Source of the DNA: Paramecium tetraurelia
Taxonomy: Eukaryota > Ciliophora > Oligohymenophorea > Peniculida > Parameciidae
NCBI RefSeq assembly: GCF_000165425.1
Contig: NW_001799388.1
Coordinates: 399,618 to 463,617 of the forward strand
Direction of reading: 5' to 3'
Length of the DNA: 64,000 nucleotides
Positions 12,028 to 23,446 of the stretch are shown in pieces (the first letter of the stretch is position 1; the number at the start of each line of letters is the position of its first letter). The notes under the pieces are model-generated. The model was not told where the DNA came from. It worked only from the letters and a program-made list of their open reading frames with translations, and searched no databases. The position numbers and the translations under genes were made by a program.

Positions 12028-14250
12028 ATGAGTACAGCCAGATTCAAAAAAACAGAGGTCAGAATACAGGAGATGCAAAATGAGATTGATGCTCTCATGA
12101 CTTAACTCTAATCCAACTCAAAGAATATATCCTCTGCCTAATCAGAGCATTTGCAGATGCTTGTCGAGGATTTACATTCAACTAATTTTCAAACTTAAGA
12201 ACTCTCAAAGGAATCAGATTAATTAACAGATGCATTATATTCTCAATCAGATCATGATGTGATCTTAACATAAGCATAAATGAAAAAAATATAGGTTTCC
12301 TTAAATCAATCCATGTCAACCACCAAATAAGTAAATATATTATTTTTGATAAATTAGAATCTCCAAAATGTAGAGAGAGAAATAGATTAAATAGAGAAGG
12401 CCTTGCAAGCCAATTAAGAATCAAACAAGGTCTATTCAGAAAGTCTAAATAAGTTTAGAGAAAATCTAAAGATGTGTGACTCTCAAGTTGTCAAAGTGCT
12501 TGATCAAAACGCATACAATAATTGGAACAAAATTAAGTAATTCTTTGATGTAGATATAATTCAAACTTCTGTTCCATTAGGCCTTATTATGAAACTATAA
12601 TTAAGCATCCTTAAATTAACAGAAGCCTGTAATTCAAATTAAGTTAAAGTCAAGCAGTAAATTAATGAAGATCTAACAGCTCTATTGATTGAGATCAATT
12701 CATAAAGTGCCTTATTTTAACACATTAACTTACTTGAATAATATATCTTGGGAGTTTTAAAATCAAATAACAAGGTTAATTTATATTTATTCATTTAAAA
12801 ATGCTTGAATTCCATGCATTATAACTTTTGCTAAATAGCATAACTATTTAATCAGCACAACATCTCATATAAGATATAGCAATCAATTTCATAAGAAATA
12901 GGCACTAAGAACTAGTCTTTAAAGTCGTTGCAAATCAAGAAATCATAATTTATGATAGAGATGGAAAAATTCAAAAAATAAAGTAAAGAACTCACAAGCT
13001 AACTTGCACAATTAGATAAGCAACTTGAAAAATAAATAGAGGCTGAAACACAGCATCTTTTAGCAATGTACTTGAGAGACAAGGAATAGAGTATATCTGA
13101 AATAAAAAAGAAATATGGTAAGAAATATTTTGATAACATGTTGGCAGATGTCAAGCAGGAGTTTAAGAAGATCTGTCTAAATTAATAAGTGTTATACGCC
13201 AGCAGTATCGAATAAGCTTTCTTAAGGGTAGATGTGATAAATACTTAGTTAATCAATAATAAAACTAAAGCATAGCAATTAATTTAATAATATTCATAAT
13301 AAAAATTTAAAAAAGCTAGTAGTGTTATTATTTAATTAAATGGAATTGACAAAAGGGAATATTTATTGGAATTACAATAATGTAAGATATCACTTTTATA
13401 AATTGAAAATAAAGTAGAGAGAAAACTCATTATATAAGATTTAGATGAATTATTATTACAGATTTAATATTAAGTAAATGACATCAAATTAAGAATCTAA
13501 GCAAGCAATGTACCTCAGAAAATTAGAAGTGATTCAATTGATACTTAGAGGAAAACTAATAGAACGATTGAACACCATAGGTCATAATCATAAACTCCTA
13601 TTCAATCACCTCAAATGCCTGTTCCTCAAATTACACTTTAATTATTGAATATCAATTTGCCAATCAATAATCCTAAAGAAATATTCGATTCCAGTGAAGA
13701 TCCAATTAAAACGAATAATAGCCAATTGCATTTGAGCTTTTGTGAGAATTAGAGCAACAAAAGCAAAGATCAAGAGAAGTTAAGTAAGACGATTTAAGTT
13801 CAATTTAATTCAAGCAGTAGGATTACTCAATAATCCAATAATATTGACAGTCTAACTAATTCCAGAAACGATGAGAACTAGAATAATTAGAATAATTACT
13901 AAAACTAACATTAATCTAACCCGTAAAAAAAGCCACAACTAAAGGAAGTAAAAAATATTATGAATAATTCTGAATAAATTCAAAATAGTTTGAAATCGAG
14001 TAGAACTAAGAAAGACATATAATAAAAATAGATTAATGAACTTAATCCCAAAAACAAATTGAATATTTTGATTTATCTAAAAACATAAGATTCAGATATT
14101 GCTTATGATCCTATTTTGAATTATGATCATGATCCCTATATATTTGGATACAGGCTTTTCAGGATTGATAATTAACTAAATGTAATGTATTTGAAAGTAT
14201 CAATAGATTTATAAATCTTAAGAGGAAAAAATTAATCTAGAAAATTTTGA
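12028..14250 (+). CDS. large coiled-coil protein with Gln/Asn/Ser-rich C-terminal half
   Basis: Open frame of 740 aa, or 731 aa if a 27-nt GTA...TAG segment (12331-12357) is spliced out; both keep the frame, and removal gives a better heptad pattern. Residues 1-480 are coiled coil (EVRIQEMQNEIDALMTQLQ and similar). Residues 500-680 are low-complexity Ser/Asn/Gln, largely encoded by TAA and TAG. The last 60 residues look globular. No membrane segment. Likely structural; function not recognised. The candidate telomerase RNA gene begins about 190 bp downstream. Confidence 0.8.
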
Positions 14251-14393
14251 GAATTTAAATGATCTTATAAATCAATTCAATATAAAGCATACTTAATTAG
14301 AAAATGTTAAAGAAATTGAAATTGTAAATATAAATCAATAATATTTTAGAATAATTGCAGTTTGACAGCTTTGAAATTTTAAAATATCTATGA

Positions 14394-14421
14394 GTCTACA
14401 CTCAGACATGCCTGTGTAGAC
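14394..14421. repeat. 8-bp inverted repeat upstream of the telomerase RNA candidate
   Basis: GTCTACAC (14394-14401) and GTGTAGAC (14414-14421) are perfect inverted repeats around a 12-base spacer. They lie about 16-43 bases upstream of the proposed RNA 5' end. This could be a bound promoter element of the RNA gene or part of a longer transcript. Function is inferred from position only. Confidence 0.5.
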
Positions 14422-14436
14422 AGTTTAGCTCTTAGA

Positions 14437-14637
14437 CATTTGAGAGTTCGCTTTTTTCCATTTGTTTTTGTCGGACAACAACCCCAAGTGGGATTGGCTA
14501 TAAATAAAGATGATCTATAGTCCTTATAGAAGCTATTCTCAAAATGATGATGCCTATATTAAATCTCCAAAATTAATTATAAAATTTAAATATCAAAAAA
14601 ACAAAAGTTATTAATTAAATCATTTGTAATAATTTTT
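14437..14637 (+). ncRNA. TER: telomerase RNA gene (candidate)
   Basis: A 201-base non-coding segment carries CAACCCCAA at 14479-14487, the template expected for GGGGTT telomeric repeats of Paramecium. The layout fits the ciliate telomerase RNA fold. TTTGAGAG (14439-14446) can pair with TTCTCAAA (14536-14543) as closing stem I. A hairpin 496-502/516-522 lies between template and stem I 3' strand. AATGAT (14543-14548) can pair with ATCATT (14619-14624) to close a long stem IV. A T5 run at 14633-14637 would end RNA polymerase III transcription. With a 5' end near 14437 the template starts at about nucleotide 43, as in Tetrahymena, and the length agrees with the roughly 200-nt Paramecium RNAs I recall. 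Exact ends are inferred. Its 3' end overlaps the minus-strand B-box gene by 18 bp. Confidence 0.8.
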
Positions 14638-15946
14638 ATAAAGAAATTTTGGTGATAATTTGTTAGGAAAGCTTTCCTTAACGGATTTTCCTAATTCAGG
14701 AGTCCTGGATTACTTTTTCATAGCTCTCTCTTGTTTAATTTAAGAGAATTCTGAGATCAATTTATCAAGCATAGCTTAATTAGTTTCTTATTTCATAGAA
14801 GCCCTACTTGGATGAAGCTATTTCTTAAAGAATTTAGTGGCTAATATGTTTGGACTTTATAATTATTCAGCAGGTTCAGTGCGCCTCTATTTAGAATTTG
14901 AATTCTCCATCCATTCCTCAATGGACTCTTCTGTGATTTTGAAGGTTTGAGCAGTTTTTTTTTCTGAATTATCAAAACTTTTGACCTCCTTACTATTAGG
15001 TTAACTTTGATGTCTCTTTTCCTTCTCAGTACTTTTAGAGGTTTTTTACTCAGAACTTGACCTCGTGCTTTCATGATTTCTTTTTTTATTTTGATAGTCC
15101 TTTTCAGTTAATTTACTAATTTCTTTTAAAAAGGAATCAAGGGAACTTATCTTACCTTCGTAATGAAGATAGGCCACCTTATTATCTTAGATATCCTTGA
15201 GGAATTGACTGCAATTTGAAAAGTTTGCTGCTATACCCTCCCATAATCTGATTAAATGGTAGAGTACCCATTTAGACAATTTTATCATAATGATTTCTGA
15301 TGTCACTAATGTAGGTAGCCAATTGATGTTCAATCTATTTGGATTACACTTTTAATTGATTGGTCATCTAAACTCCAGACCATAGAGATTATGATAAGGC
15401 ACAAAGCAATTGAGATTTGCACTTTCAAGAATAGATGTAGAAATTTACCATTTGTAATTATTTTTCGATTCCTCCGAAAGTCTTGACAACTTAAGTATAT
15501 TGGTCATTATAAAACTTTTTGAGATTGGCTTCTGTTGATAATAAATTGGAATGAACATTGTCTATTTCACTTTTTGTTTATAATAATTGCTCAATGAATG
15601 AATCAGTTTGTTTTTTCTTGACATTGTCTATGGATTATAAAGTAAATTACCCTCTTCAATATTTTCAATTTTATGCCCTTGTTGAGCTAATTAAACTGCA
15701 CATTTGGTGCATAATTTTTCATTGGGACCAGTGTCATTAAGTAATAAGTATTTAGCCTATGGATAACGATGAGATGAATACTTTTTTTTAAGGATGATGT
15801 GGACACATGGGCTGGAAGCCATTGCAATTAAATTCTTCACTCTCCTTAAATTTTTAGCTAAATAGATTAGTACTCTAATGTATGGGAGTGTCGATACCAT
15901 TCCAGAGTTGTATAGAGGACATATATATCTAATCGTCTCTTTTCAT
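14620..15946 (-). CDS. B-box-type zinc finger, coiled-coil protein
   Basis: Product 407 aa after removing four introns (15757-15781, 15628-15650, 15422-15448, 15209-15236). Around residues 44-85 there is a Cys/His cluster (CNGFQPMCPHHP ... LCTKCAVQLAQQGHKI) with B-box spacing, split by the first intron. A coiled-coil region of about 150 residues follows, then a charged Ser/Lys/Glu-rich tail. The arrangement resembles the TRIM-like B-box/coiled-coil core without a RING. The third intron ends AAAG rather than TAG and contains an in-frame TGA, so removal is required. The gene starts 31 bp after the stop of the M28 peptidase gene on the same strand. Confidence 0.83.
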
Positions 15947-15977
15947 TTGAATTTTAATTAATAATTGTTATGATAAA

Positions 15978-17404
15978 TCATTTAGGTAATCTCTCGGGGT
16001 TGTCAGCAATGATGTACATCATGGAACTGATAGCAAAGACATTGGAATCCATCTCATCGGGATTTAAAATATTCATTGTGTCTCCGGCAGAATGATGATA
16101 CTTGAAGTAGTAATCATCATTGGGATCTTTGTAGATATTTCTCATCAATGGAACTCCTTTATCACCTAATGGTTTTGTATCGACTCCAGAACTAACATAA
16201 GCAACTCATATCTACCCATCGTTCTCATTGACAACTGACAAATCAGGAATGTAGTTCATGATCAATTGTCTGACCATTCTACTTGTTTATAGTTTTCCTG
16301 AAAAACCAAATCCTATGGCTGTCTTTTGACCAAGGTCATTCTCAAGAGCAACTACATGATCCTCATCACCATGATATTTAGCATAGTGTTGATTTCCATT
16401 ATTAGGAAGTCCCATTTCTTCACCACTCCAAGCAATCCATCTCAAAGTTCTCAGAGGTCTGATTCCTAGATCAGCCACCACCTTAAGGGCTTCTAAAGTA
16501 ACCAGAGTTCCTGCACCATCATCCATAGCTCCTGTTTAACTTCCGGTATCCCATGAATCAAAATGACCCCCCATCAAAATAATCTAATTGGGATATTTTG
16601 AACCTTTGATCTCAGCAATGATGTTATGACTTTCAGAAGGCTTCATTTCAGAATTTAATTCTAAATCTACTGTAATCTTCTGTCCTCTGTCTTACATTCT
16701 TTGGAGCATCTCTGCGTCTTCAACTGTAATAGCAGCGCCAGGGATCTTAGGAACAGTTCCAGATTATCTCACATTTCCTGTATGTGGACTGTATATTGAG
16801 AACGAAGCAACACTTCTCAATAGTACAGCAATAGCTCCATAGGCAGATGCTCTGTCAAGTCCTTGTTGTCTATATAGCTTCAAGTTACTGTAAGATGTCC
16901 ATGGCACATTATAGCATACAATTTTTCCTAGAATTTGTATGTTGAATTACCTTAAAGTTTATTAGCCTTACCCTTCTCATCCAACTCACTCCAGTTTCTA
17001 ACCACAACCACTTCTCCATCCTTTATATTGCCTGGAACAATTAAGCCAAGTCCAATCATTCCCAATTTTTGAGGTCTTTTTCTTGGACTCTTTAAGATTA
17101 ATTACTCGCTCCCTCTCACCCATGTTGATATTTCATCCAATTTTTCCAATTTAACCTCCACCAAACCATTTTTAGTTGAATCCCAATTTTGTATTTAATT
17201 ATAAAGATAATCAACAGCTAATGCCATACTAGGTTATGCCCACATTCTAGGACCAAATGTGTCAACAATATAGGCTAATTTATCATAAGCCTTATGCTTG
17301 TTGGACCCACTATTGATGGCTTGTCTAATGTCATCAACATTTTTTTTGATAGCATCATTTACACAATATGCTATTGTCATGAGAAGAGCAAGAATTAATT
17401 TCAT
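15978..17404 (-). CDS. M28-family zinc peptidase, carboxypeptidase Q-like
   Basis: Product 459 aa after two introns (16928-16950 and 16192-16215); the second contains an in-frame TGA and splices to give DGSGVDTKPLG. A signal peptide (MKLILALLMTIAYC) is followed by a protease-associated-like insert and the M28 catalytic core: HFDSWDTGSQTGAMDDGAG (first His and bridging Asp), WSGEEMG (catalytic Glu and ligand Glu), ENDLG (Asp) and HHSAGDT (last His). All five zinc ligands and the catalytic Glu are present, so it should be an active secreted or lysosomal di-zinc dipeptidase/aminopeptidase. Its ATG overlaps the TGA of the upstream M14 gene. Confidence 0.93.
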
Positions 17405-19193
17405 TTAAATAATTATTTAACTTGCAAAGCTGAAATCATACTTCCCAATTTAGGCTATTCTTCTATGTATTGGCTTTAAAATGAATTCATTCGAGACCTT
17501 ATCTTCTGAAGTTGGACTTTGTTGGAACTGTGACTTAGAAGTTTTGAGGGCTGCGGTTACAATTCAACAAAGGACTAATCCTTAAAAAATTAACTATGTT
17601 GATGTATCAATTGAGGAGTCTCTAATTTTGGTTTGATTCCTCCATATCCAACAGATTAGTGTTTACACGAAGACTCTTTCCTGGAAGTGATTTTTATCCT
17701 ATTTGGTCTTGGAATAATCAAATCTTATTCTGCTTCTGAATCACTTCCACTATCATATTTCAGTGCCTTGCTCATCTCTCTATTGATATTCAATTCTGGC
17801 GAGTCCACTTATTCATTGTAAAGATCGAGGGCATGCAATATATTTTAAGCAAGAGCATGGTAATCTTCTAAGCCAAAGGCTCGTCCCATTTACCCGTAGA
17901 TGCTTGTTTCTATTGTCATTGAATTTGCTATATTCAATCTCTTCCATAATGCCACTCTGGCCGTACCAACTCTATCAGGACTAACACCATATGAACAATC
18001 CCTCTATTAAATATTAAGGTACTTTGAATGAGAAAATTTCATTATGATGAGCGAGAATCTTTCCGAATTATCTTATTCTCATGTATTCTGAGACACTCTT
18101 GCCATGTAAACAGCCATAAAGGAATTGATTGAACTTTTTTGAGTGACCATGTAGATCTATCATAAATGCGATATTAGAATATTTTGAAATTGATTTATAA
18201 ACATAATGGACCTCAGGTTCTGTTTTTTATTTTGGATTGTCCCATTTTCTACAATTTATATTCACATTACCTATTTAAATCGATGCCATTAAAATTACAA
18301 CGAGAATTACCCAGAAACACTCCATCTGGATTTACCATTGGATATATTATGAATCTAAACTTTTGCATACATGAGTGTCCTTTGCATAAAATACGTAAGA
18401 TTTCTTGACAAATAAATGATCCAGCAGTTTCACTTGGGTGTTGTCTAGCCAAAATCACCACGATTTATTATCCATTCTACTTTGGAGTCTTGATCTACCA
18501 AATCGGTAATCCTAAGGTTGTTATACATACGGATTTCCTTTGTAATGGACATTGATCAATAAATCTTTAGAGTTTCTTTATTGGATATGGTCGAGTTAAT
18601 GCAAAAAATACTATTTTTTCAGTTTATTTGAATTCATAAGTGAATTCTAATGTGTACAAGGAGAAGTTTTATTAAAGTTAAGCTATGCCAGCGTCTTCGT
18701 GATGATAAAATGGATGATTGATGTTTGTTCTATAATAGTACATCTCATTGGTTTTACCTACGGACCATTTTTCATTATCATACACATAAACATGATTGCA
18801 ATCTTTAAAGAGTGTATTTTAACGACGATTATTTAAGATCCTTATTTTGAGTCTTCCTTCATTGTGCATCTTGACGCCAAAATAAAACCATTAAGTGCAA
18901 CCTTAAGTATTCGTATCACTTGAAAGTAGAACATTCAATACTCCTTTTTCTTCTTGACAACATCCATGAATATTGCTATTCTCAAATGAACCATAAACTA
19001 CAAGTTCTTCAGATTCAAAAAATGGCATGGGTGAATGAACATATTGCTGTTATTTGTATTGAGCAAGAATATTCTTACGCGAGTTGTGATTGATGATACA
19101 TGATTTCAATTTCTTCTCAAAAAGCTACATAAAATCAATGTATTAATGTCCCATGTCCTTATTGTTTTTGAGTAATTTTTGGAGAGATTTCAT
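17401..19193 (-). CDS. M14 cytosolic carboxypeptidase (CCP/AGBL-like, tubulin deglutamylase type)
   Basis: Product 583 aa after two introns (18249-18270, 22 nt; 18004-18022, 19 nt). An N-terminal beta-rich domain precedes the peptidase domain, as in CCPs. Motifs in order: LARQHPSET (zinc His and Glu), MVNPDGV, IDLHGHSKKFN (third zinc ligand; the HGHS form is typical of CCPs), GTARVALW and SMTIETSIYG (catalytic Glu). Ciliates use such enzymes to trim polyglutamate side chains from axonemal and cortical microtubules; that role is inferred from the family. The last 180 residues are a Ser/Gln-rich tail. Its stop codon TGA lies within ATGA, overlapping the start of the M28 gene. No upstream Met fits better. 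Confidence 0.92.
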
Positions 19194-19220
19194 TTTATAA
19201 TAAATATTTTTATAATACGC

Positions 19221-22029
19221 TCATAATAATGAATACATATCTGGATAAAGAGGCACACGACGTTTTATCCATTCAGCACTAGTACTCATCAATCCAGTAT
19301 TAGGTAATGAATCCTATTCTTGTCTATGAGGTGGCGAAACCACATGAATCTCAATTTAATGAGGATGTTCGATCAAATATTACTTATAGTATCTCTTAAC
19401 CTCTTCAATATCGATAGTGTCTAGCAAATTCAAAGCTTACTCCCTCCTGTCGAAAAGATTCTAATGTCGTTAAATTTCACCCCAAAATCTTCCAACTTCT
19501 CTTCCCAAAGAGAAATCCTTCTCTAAAAGTGATACTCTAATAGATTATTTGTATTCTTCAAATTACTCCTTTGTTAAATCGTCTATACCAAATGTCTTTA
19601 TGAATTCTCTAATTTTACATAATTGATTTTTAATACCTAATTCTAGCCTAGAGATATTTTGGACACTTCACACTACTCTAAATTAAAAATTAGAAACCAG
19701 TTATACCTCTGACATCACTAGAAGCAGAGAATACAACATATCCTAATTACTCTGTAGTTCTTAATTGAGAAAAAAACGGAGTCTTAATTATATTGGAAAG
19801 TAAATCAACAATCAATTGATTTCTTACTGTTCCACTTTCTAATTAAAAATACAAAATCACACTAGAATTAGTTTCAGTTTCGGAATTTAAGTATCTTGTG
19901 TAGTTGTATATGATTTTTTCAGGGATATTAATCGATCTTACTTACAATATTTCCTCTTTCTGTAAAGTGAGTGATTTTTTAAACTATTCCTCCGATTATT
20001 TCACTATTGAAATCGCATTACTTTCTGATACATTACCCATAATAAGCCATTCGAATCTACATTTATCCATCAAGTGGTTCTAAAAGTAAATCAAATCATC
20101 AAACTATATAAGTTTGATTGTCTGTAATAAATCCTCAGGATCAAATGACCCACAATCTCTTAAGAGCAACATTGATAGATTTCTTGCCTAAGAATAAGGA
20201 GGAGAATGAGAAAAGTTCTCCAAATCACAAACAAGCTTAGCCAATTAAGTATCATAATTGTCTCTATAATTTTCAACTCTAAAATCTAAGACCTTTCTCA
20301 ACATATCTGGTAAGAACTTGTTAATTGAATCACTAAATCCAGCTAATGAATATTCAATACCATTAGTTACTAAGCTAACTGATGGAGACAAGGAAGCAAC
20401 TTCTGCTTCATAAAATAACTCCCTTAAATGAATTGTGAGCAAACTTTGCCAAAGGGCTCCAAGAACTTCATTTTATATTGATTTTCCCATTGAATCCAAA
20501 TATTGTCTCATTTTTATGAATGTTTTTGGAACATTGAATTTATTGTCTTATTTGAAATAGACTGTAGATTGTGGAGACTCGTAAATTATTGTTGGATACT
20601 ATTAACTATTAGGATTGGCCAACAAATCTGTTTAATTTGGAAGATATATATTTAAATTTGGTAGATGGAAATTTTGATTTCGAGCTTGTAAATTTTCGAA
20701 TTACAAATCTGAAATTTCATATTCAGTCCCAAAGTATTTTTCAAAATTTCCCAATTTCCCTTAAAATTACTGACTTTGTAAAAATACATTCAAATTATTT
20801 CGTTTTAACTGATTAATAGTGTTATTAATAAGATTAGAGTCGAAATTTTCCATCAAATACGGAGCTTTTAGGATATCTGTAATTGGGTATTGATGTAATC
20901 TTGATGCTAATGCCCCAACAAAATCAAAAGGGTTTTGCTTTTCAAGATAATCAAATTATAAGGACTTGATTTATTTAACCTCATTAAAAATCTATGCATT
21001 GGCTTACAAAATATTTAAATAATTGAAAACTAATTCAATGATATGTTAATATTAAGCTAACCCCTTTTTGGTCAATTTGATACTGACATATAATTCTGAG
21101 AATTTATATGCTTCATCTTATGTTCCACATGAAAGTTCATAGGCTAGATTTTCTTTGATTAAATAACTTAAGAGAGATCCTTCTCCTTCGTGGCCAATAA
21201 GGTGAGCAATATATTTCCCTGGGCAATTGCGGAAATGGGGTTATAAATAATCTATAACCCACATTAAATCTAAATGATCTTCATCATTTATGGGTACTAC
21301 TTTAATTAATTTATTTTGGATAATTTGAGAACCTTGAATTGCTATGTCTGGTCTATTGTAATTTTTATTTGGTATATCACTAAACATATCACTTGCCCAA
21401 TTCTCTAATTATTCAACTGATTGCTTTCCATAAATGACTAATTTCATCAAATTACTAGAATAATAACGAGAATGAAAATCTACAAGTTATTGTCTACTAA
21501 CTTAGCCAAGAGTATCTAAATTCCCAATCATAAACTAGGAATATGAGGAATTTTGTGGGGCCAACAATTTACTTACTTAAAATTTTCTCCAAAAGTCATT
21601 TTGTAAATTCATATTAAATTCTGAATGAACAGCCTACATTTCCCTTTGAATGCATGATTCTTTAAAAAGAGGATGCTTGAAGAATTAGGAAAACCTATCT
21701 AAAGCTCCTCCTAATTAATCATTGGCCACAGTAAAGAAATAATTAGTATTGGTTGTAGATGTATAAGCATTAGTCATTCCTGAATGCTTAGATATAAAAT
21801 GTTGATATTCAGATTCATCGGGATATTTAGTTGTACCCATAAATAGCATATGCTCACAAAAATGAGCCAAACCTTAAGCATTCTTAGGATCTTAAAATGC
21901 TCCAACTTAAACATTGAGAGCAGCAGCAGATTTCTCAGCATCCTTGTCCTCAATAAGTAGACATTGCAACTTGTTTGGTAAATTTAAATGTTTATATATG
22001 CGTTTGTCAACCTTTGATAATTTGATCAT
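19221..22029 (-). CDS. M16 insulinase-type (insulysin-like) metallopeptidase
   Basis: Product 926 aa after one 28-nt intron in the C-terminal quarter (about 19629-19656). The inverted zinc motif HFCEH stands at about residue 60, in the context GLAHFCEHMLFMGTTKYPDE, with the downstream Glu ligand region intact. The length and four-domain layout match insulin-degrading enzyme/nardilysin, including the C-domain stretch EQLGYVVFS followed by ITGFQFLIQSS. It should act as a peptide-chamber protease in cytosol or organelles; no signal peptide is seen. It is the first of four same-strand genes with gaps of 27, -4 and 31 bp, and is divergent from a small gene only 13 bp away. Confidence 0.93.
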
Positions 22030-22042
22030 TATTATTTTAATA

Positions 22043-22423
22043 ATGAACGATTGGGAATCGAATTACTCTTAAAGTCTAGCCAGTACCTTTGGTCCATGGT
22101 ATCCAAGCACAACAAAGAACAAAATGATGAAAGCTCAACATACTTAAACCCTATCATTAGAACCTTTGGGTTAAAAATTTAATAGAACAATCCAAAGCAA
22201 AACATCGGTACCAAAAAGGCGAGCTATTTCGGTACAACGTAGATTACCAACATTTCCGACCATGGATACAACAACAAAAGTGCAAAAATAAAGAACTCTA
22301 CCAGAACCAGTTTTCCTCAATTTGACCCAAGAGGCACTGTTTGTTAGAAGCAATAAGAATGTGCAGGGTATTTTAAAGAAATTGTAATACTATCGATTCA
22401 ATGAACGTCATTTGATTTCATGA
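22043..22423 (+). CDS. small basic protein of unknown function
   Basis: A single frame of 126 aa ending at TGA. Rich in Thr, Pro and Arg/Lys, with FGPWYP near the N terminus. No membrane segment or known motif. It starts 13 bp from the start of the M16 gene on the other strand and ends 14 bp from the next minus-strand stop. Confidence 0.7.
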
Positions 22424-22437
22424 TAATAGTTTTTATT

Positions 22438-22830
22438 TCAATTTGCAAACTCTACCTTACTATTCCTACTCTTCAGTTATAATCCTTTATTCAGGATACT
22501 TATTCCCTGTTTCAGATAATCACATAAAGTTCTATGAATATCTCCATCCTCAATCACAAAATCAAGCATCTCTTCGATTATATCTGTCAATCCAATTATC
22601 GCTATAATTTATTTTACCCTTCAACGATTAAATTTGATATCTGTAATTTAATTAAATAGAATTACATTCATTTTTCTAATTTCTTCTCTGAATCGTATAT
22701 GAAAAAACAAAGATTTCCTTTCATGTTGGAAGAGCATTACCATTTCCAACATGGTTTTATCCTTTGGAAATATCAATGGTTCCTTATATCTGTTATAAAG
22801 AGGATATCGATCTACCATAATCTTATGCAT
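22438..22830 (-). CDS. small protein of unknown function
   Basis: Product 122 aa after removing one 24-nt intron (about 22603-22626, GTT...TAG) that contains the in-frame TGA. The C-terminal exon is amphipathic (LTDIIEEMLDFVIEDGDI). No family recognised. Upstream, between 22740 and 23040, another short basic minus-strand frame runs toward this gene but could not be joined by a plausible intron. Confidence 0.6.
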
Positions 22831-23446
22831 TCAATTTTAAAATAGATTTAGCTTTTATGTATGGTTCTGATTATTTAATTCACTACTTTATTCTTAATAT
22901 TATGAATTTTTGAGAATCTTTTAATTCTGATCTTATTTTTCATATCAGAATTATATCTTTCCTCTCAATTTAACATAAAGACTTTCTTTAGGTCTTTACA
23001 AATCTTTATTACTGTTAGTTTTCTCATCTCCATCATAGATTCAATTATTTACATATAAATAAACAAAAATATTCCATTGTTAAAATTAGATAATTTTTAT
23101 TCTTTTATTTGATATATATATATTAAGATTGCCATTCATTAAGAAATAAATCAAGATCTTTATTAGAAACTAAACTACTTAGAAGTCGAATGTATTAAAA
23201 CATATATCAATTCTACCAGTAGAAGAAAATAATATTCAAATTACTTTAAGATTTTTTAAATTTAGTAAAAAATAAGTTTAAATAAATGTCTAATCAAACC
23301 TTTTGTTATATTATTTTCTGAAAATGAGATAATGAATATGAAAAGAAAAACTGTTAATCCATAATAAGAAGAAATCAGTATCAAATCTAAATTATAATAA
23401 AAATTATTCATATATAATTTAGTATTAGTTCAAATAGATATATAGA
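22831..23446. other. AT-rich intergenic stretch
   Basis: No supported gene. A weak minus-strand frame with many Lys/Ile codons lies in the left half (see the neighbouring small gene). The rest is AT-rich with TATA-like runs near 23116-23125. Confidence 0.4.

Noticed and set aside
16192-16215. In-frame TGA suggesting the M28 peptidase is a pseudogene
   Set aside because: The TGA lies in a canonical 24-nt GTA...TAG intron whose removal restores the conserved GSGVDTKPLG segment.
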